Positions 7,824 through 9,805 of a stretch of 9,805 bases of DNA are shown piece after piece. The DNA lies in contig SLGR01000021.1 in the NCBI GenBank assembly GCA_007136585.1, forward strand, positions 1 to 9,805. The letters run 5' to 3'. Made by a program: the position numbers and the translations under genes. A model generated the notes under the pieces. It made no database searches. It worked only from the letters and a program-made list of their open reading frames with translations, and was not told where the DNA came from. The DNA comes from Candidatus Sumerlaeota bacterium. GTDB taxonomy: Bacteria > CG03 > SLGR01. Numbering within the stretch: position 1 is the first letter of the stretch; each line of letters starts with the position of its first letter.

Positions 7824-7832
7824 AAATAATCT

Positions 7833-7848
7833 CCCGGGAAGAACCGGG
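7833..7848 (-). promoter_or_regulatory. Short GC hairpin covering the leader ribosome binding site
   Basis: In the operon transcript, CCCGG (7848 to 7844) can pair with CCGGG (7837 to 7833) across a 6-nt loop. The 3' arm contains the GGG of the GGGAG ribosome binding site for the leader ORF, so folding would hide part of it. The stem is only 5 bp but all G-C. It may moderate translation, or it may be a chance palindrome. Confidence 0.3.
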
Positions 7849-7880
7849 TTGCGGCCAAATTTTTTTGAACTGTCTGAAAA

Positions 7881-7910
7881 ATAATAGCAAAAAGTTAAAT
7901 CTCCTGTCAA
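7881..7910 (-). promoter_or_regulatory. Sigma-70-type promoter of the allH-to-udp operon
   Basis: On the - strand a perfect -35 TTGACA (7910 to 7905) is followed after 18 nt by TATTAT (7886 to 7881). Transcription would start near 7874, about 50 nt before the leader ORF. It is the only strong promoter seen ahead of the six tightly spaced genes. It faces away from the tmRNA promoter. Confidence 0.7.
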
Positions 7911-7956
7911 AAGAAATCCTGCGGAATTAAGCCGGGTTTCGGGGTTTCTTGACAGG
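7903..7956. repeat. Inverted repeat formed by the two divergent -35 regions
   Basis: CCTGTCAA at 7903-7910 and TTGACAGG at 7949-7956 are exact inverted copies. The similarity continues imperfectly inward (AAGAAA against TTTCTT). Each arm contains the -35 box of one of the two divergent promoters plus two further bases. Centre-to-centre distance is 46 bp, a little over four helical turns. It may be an operator or simply two consensus -35 boxes facing each other. Confidence 0.45.
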
Positions 7957-7977
7957 CCCGCCTGTTTGATTTACTAT
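7949..7977 (+). promoter_or_regulatory. Sigma-70-type promoter of ssrA (tmRNA)
   Basis: TTGACA (7949-7954) and TACTAT (7972-7977) are separated by exactly 17 nt. The start would fall near 7984, giving a precursor with about 28 nt ahead of the mature tmRNA end at 8012, to be removed by RNase P. A strong constitutive promoter is expected for tmRNA. Confidence 0.8.
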
Positions 7978-8011
7978 TAATAAAGACACAGCTTTTTGAT
8001 AACTTAAATAT

Positions 8012-8357
8012 GGGGGCGAAATGGGCTCGACAGGAATTGTAGGGACTTGAGCAGCAGGCAGCGTTTGACGGTAACGCATAAACCGCTCAAAAACAGACGA
8101 AGACGTAAGTCTCGCACTGGCTGCTTAATTTAAAGTAGTCCGCCCAGGCGGCTTAAGCCTAACGGGCTGCCAGGGTGTCATAAAGAAAGGCTGGCTGTTC
8201 AGGCTTCTCCCCGGGTCTGTTCAGTGAGAAAACTGGGGAAAACCTTCCGCTGCGTCTGTTCCGTTACGTTGCGGAAGAAATTAAATCGGAACTAAGCCTG
8301 TAGATACTCGGGTTCCGTGATTTCTGGACGCGGGTTCGATTCCCGCCGCCTCCACCA
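8012..8357 (+). ncRNA. ssrA: tmRNA (transfer-messenger RNA)
   Basis: The gene is about 346 nt with both conserved ends. The 5' end GGGGGCGAAATGGGCTCGAC matches the tmRNA consensus. The 3' end GGACGCGGGTTCGATTCCC gives the T-arm, followed by GCCGCCTCCACCA with an encoded CCA. The acceptor stem is 7 bp (8012-8018 with 8347-8353), and its third pair is G-U, the identity mark for alanyl-tRNA synthetase. Pseudoknot PK1 is visible: GCGTT (8061-8065) with AACGC (8073-8077), and CGGT (8069-8072) with ACCG (8082-8085). A tag frame ending in LALAA and TAA follows at 8126-8128. A later stem is CTTCCGC with GCGGAAG (about 8243-8277). tmRNA with SmpB rescues stalled ribosomes and tags the products for proteolysis. 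It is a one-piece tmRNA and reads divergently from the catabolic operon. Confidence 0.97.
8093..8128 (+). other. tmRNA proteolysis-tag reading frame
   Basis: The frame ending at TAA (8126-8128) reads TDEDVSLALAA from 8093, preceded by AAA and TCA codons. The hydrophobic LALAA end is the usual protease signal. The first translated codon is unclear: no Ala or Gly codon is in frame just after PK1. Candidates are AAA (8090), ACA (8093) and GAC (8096), the last lying 10 nt after PK1, close to the 11 nt of E. coli. Each has A nearby at the -4 position. Confidence 0.75.
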
Positions 8358-8534
8358 ATTTGGAAGCTCGGCATTTTTATGAAGTGCCGGCGAAATTACA
8401 CGTCCTGATTATATCCCGTGACGGTTCAAGTAATCCCGCCATCTCTCTTGGTAGATTTACCAGTGTTGATTTAGTATTTCCGATGAATCAGTTTTACTTT
8501 CTTTTCCCGGTGCTCCCGCTCGTTTACACTCTCT

Positions 8535-8880
8535 TTAATTAACCTTAGTAATTCTGCGGCTGTAAATCCGTAGATGAAAGTATCCGCTGAAAGCGGAGAT
8601 ATATTCAGTCGTTTTATCATTGAACCAGGTTTTGAGAAGTTTCAGCTTGCTCTGAAGGGCGAGGTCTTTTACTCTGAGATATCCTTTTGAGGGTTGGGGG
8701 CAGGGTTTCTTATTTTTGGTGCAGTGGCAGTAATGATCTCCTTTCTGTCTTTCCGATGTATGAGGAAGCCGCATTCTCCGCAGGTTATGAGTCCACGGGA
8801 AAGAAAAGAAGATTTATTCTCCGGTATTTTGTGCGTTTACTGGAACTCTGGTCTTATCCTCTTGCAAAAACTCAGTCAAA
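8535..8880 (-). pseudogene. Degraded serine recombinase, zinc-ribbon C-terminal region
   Basis: On the - strand, one frame reads THKIPENKSSFLSRGLITCG and continues into the first CxxC (codons at 8782 to 8771). It resembles the 'THK..FLF.GLI.CGECG' start of the recombinase zinc ribbon (PF13408). A different frame continues with KGDHYCHCTKNKKPCPQ and GYLRVKDL, matching the second half ('HYYHCTKKK.PCSQ.YIREEDL') with its Cys pair. The two frames differ, so at least one frameshift lies at about 8735-8768. A TAA (8837-8839) also interrupts the first frame upstream. The catalytic Ser domain and most of the protein are missing. It is therefore the 3' remnant of a large serine recombinase from an integrated element, sitting just downstream of tmRNA, a common integration site. 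Assignment rests on motif resemblance, and the boundaries are approximate. Confidence 0.65.
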
Positions 8881-8890
8881 ACTGTACCAT
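8862..8890 (+). promoter_or_regulatory. Weak candidate promoter for rmuC
   Basis: TTGCAA (8862-8867) and TACCAT (8885-8890) are 17 nt apart, each matching four of six consensus bases. A start near 8897 would give a leader of about 48 nt before the rmuC ATG. It overlaps the recombinase remnant. The match is poor enough to be chance. Confidence 0.2.
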
Positions 8891-8944
8891 CTAATCAGTA
8901 TGGCGCAGGCACAGGAACTTTAAACACATACACGAAAAGTTAGA

Positions 8945-9805
8945 ATGGAAATATTATTAATTACACTTATTACAGTTATAGCGTTTGCCGCTGTCATAGG
9001 AGCTTTCCTGGTAAACAGTAAGTCAACTGTATCTTCTCTGGAGAAAAGCATTGAGAGTCTTGGAGAATCGTTAAGAAACGAGTTTTTCCGTAACAGGGAG
9101 GAGCTTTCGGCAAGTTTGAAAAACCTGGGAGATCAGCAGGAAAAGCTTCTGGGAAAGGCGGAAGATAAGCTTGAGGAGATAAGAAAAGATAACAATGAAA
9201 AACTCGAAAAAATGAGGGAGACGGTTGATGAGAAGCTTCATAAAACGCTGGAGGAAAGGTTAGGACAGTCATTCAAGCAGGTGAGCGAAAGGCTGGAGGA
9301 GGTCCATAAGGGCCTTGGAGAGATGCAGACACTTGCTGACGGGGTGGGTGATCTTAAGAAAGTTCTTTCAAATGTTAAGACCAGGGGCATAATGGGCGAG
9401 ATCCAGCTCTCAAATATTCTTGAGCAGATTTTAACCGGTGAACAATACGAAAAGAACGTCCAGGTAAAGGATGATAGCGGACAGCACGTTGAGTTTGCGG
9501 TTAAACTTCCCGGAAAGGATAAAAATGACAAGTGCGTGTGGCTTCCGATAGATTCCAAGTTTCCCCTGGAAGTTTACGGCACTCTTGTCGAAGCGTATGA
9601 CAAAGGGGATGCGGGGGAAATAGAGAAGGCTCAGAAAGACCTGGAAAAAACTATAAAAAAGTGCGCCAGGGATATTTCCGAAAAATATATCTCACCTCCG
9701 GAATCTACTGATTTCGGTATAATGTTCCTTCCTATAGAAGGGCTGTATGCTGAGGTTACAAGATATCCCGGACTTCTTGAGTCACTCCAGAGAAATTACA
9801 AGGTC
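8945..9805 (+). CDS. rmuC: RmuC family protein, N-terminal part, truncated by window end
   Basis: The frame from the ATG at 8945 is open for 287 codons to the window edge with no stop. Residues 1-22 are a single hydrophobic segment (a membrane anchor). Residues about 27-125 are rich in Lys/Glu heptads, a long coiled coil. The RmuC domain follows: VLSNVKTRGIMGEIQLSNIL (140-159), QILTGEQYEKNV (161-172), VEFAVKLPG (182-190), VWLPIDSKFP (198-207) and FGIMFLPIEG. RmuC resembles nucleases of the PD-(D/E)XK type and in E. coli limits recombination at inverted repeats; its biochemical activity is not well settled. E. coli RmuC is about 475 residues, so the C-terminal portion is missing here. No clear Shine-Dalgarno sequence precedes the ATG; the start is chosen because it places the hydrophobic anchor at the N-terminus, as in the family. 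It is separated from ssrA by the decayed region and shows no link to the operon. Confidence 0.92.
   Translation, partial: MEILLITLITVIAFAAVIGAFLVNSKSTVSSLEKSIESLGESLRNEFFRNREELSASLKNLGDQQEKLLGKAEDKLEEIRKDNNEKLEKMRETVDEKLHKTLEERLGQSFKQVSERLEEVHKGLGEMQTLADGVGDLKKVLSNVKTRGIMGEIQLSNILEQILTGEQYEKNVQVKDDSGQHVEFAVKLPGKDKNDKCVWLPIDSKFPLEVYGTLVEAYDKGDAGEIEKAQKDLEKTIKKCARDISEKYISPPESTDFGIMFLPIEGLYAEVTRYPGLLESLQRNYKV

Larger units (their letters stand above)
8358..8944. other. Non-coding or degraded stretch between ssrA and rmuC
   Basis: No intact gene is supported in these 587 nt. Open frames on both strands are short and lack both ribosome binding sites and coherent domains. The central part (8535-8880) holds the broken serine recombinase described separately. 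In 8358-8534 I recognise nothing firm; it may be the decayed extreme C-terminal part of the same recombinase. No obvious T-tailed terminator follows ssrA, and no second copy of the ssrA 3' end (attachment-site duplicate) is seen up to 9805. Confidence 0.6.

Noticed and set aside
8367-8396. Possible terminator hairpin after ssrA (CGGCA ... TGCCG)
   Set aside because: Only 5 bp, loop of about 11 nt, and no T-tract follows; not convincing as an intrinsic terminator.
8360-8542. Short + strand open frame directly after tmRNA
   Set aside because: No ribosome binding site and no recognisable domain; likely random opening in decayed sequence.
8582-8596. Small palindrome TCCGCT-GAA-AGCGGA
   Set aside because: Six-bp stem within the degraded recombinase region with no adjacent T-run or binding-site context; probably chance.
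8687-8923. Overlapping + strand open frames opposite the recombinase remnant
   Set aside because: They are the complement of the zinc-ribbon remnant, begin without ribosome binding sites and show no family resemblance.
9238-9558. Antisense open frames opposite rmuC
   Set aside because: The + strand frame carries clear RmuC motifs; the opposite frames are composition shadows.
1-9805. CRISPR array, phage defence genes or tRNA genes other than tmRNA
   Set aside because: No regularly spaced direct repeats, no defence-type domains and no additional tRNA-like T-loop with acceptor stem were found.

Overview
This window is about 9.8 kb of bacterial chromosome. Roughly the first 80% is densely coding and the rest holds tmRNA and a decayed insert. 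The genus or phylum cannot be named from the sequence. GC looks close to 50%. The genes use ATA (Ile) and AGG/AGA (Arg) heavily, TTGACA/TATAAT-like promoters are recognisable, and there are tmRNA and RmuC genes, so it is a bacterium. The catabolic operon described below is of a kind best known from anaerobic or facultative fermenters, which is only a weak hint about lifestyle.

Left region (1-1409, + strand): the 3' part of a membrane glycosyltransferase-like gene (GT-C/GT39 type) overlaps by 11 nt a Nudix hydrolase resembling ADP-ribose pyrophosphatase. A 13-bp hairpin, flanked by T-tracts on both strands, lies between the Nudix gene and the convergent operon and can terminate both.

Main region (1424-7910, - strand): a six-gene operon reading right to left. 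The order is allH-like (DUF2877), allF/fdrA, allG-like (DUF1116), a CodA-like amidohydrolase, a cyclase-family metal hydrolase (PF04199) and uridine phosphorylase. A strong candidate promoter (TTGACA-18-TATTAT) and an 11-codon leader ORF that overlaps the allH start precede it. The first three genes are homologues of the E. coli oxamate carbamoyltransferase proteins AllF/AllG/AllH. My working hypothesis is a pathway that breaks down a cyclic ureide or pyrimidine: the amidohydrolase deaminates a ring substrate, the cyclase-family enzyme opens the ring, AllFGH-like proteins phosphorolyse the ureido acid to carbamoyl phosphate, and Udp feeds in bases from nucleosides. No carbamate kinase, permease or reductase is present, so the pathway would need genes elsewhere. 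The CodA-like protein carries substitutions at two substrate-pocket positions, so its substrate may not be cytosine.

Right region (7949-9805, + strand): the tmRNA gene ssrA has its own TTGACA-17-TACTAT promoter, divergent from the operon promoter, and the two -35 boxes form an inverted repeat. Downstream of ssrA lies about 590 nt without an intact gene. It contains the frameshifted zinc-ribbon end of a serine recombinase on the - strand, probably the remnant of an element. The window ends inside an rmuC gene.
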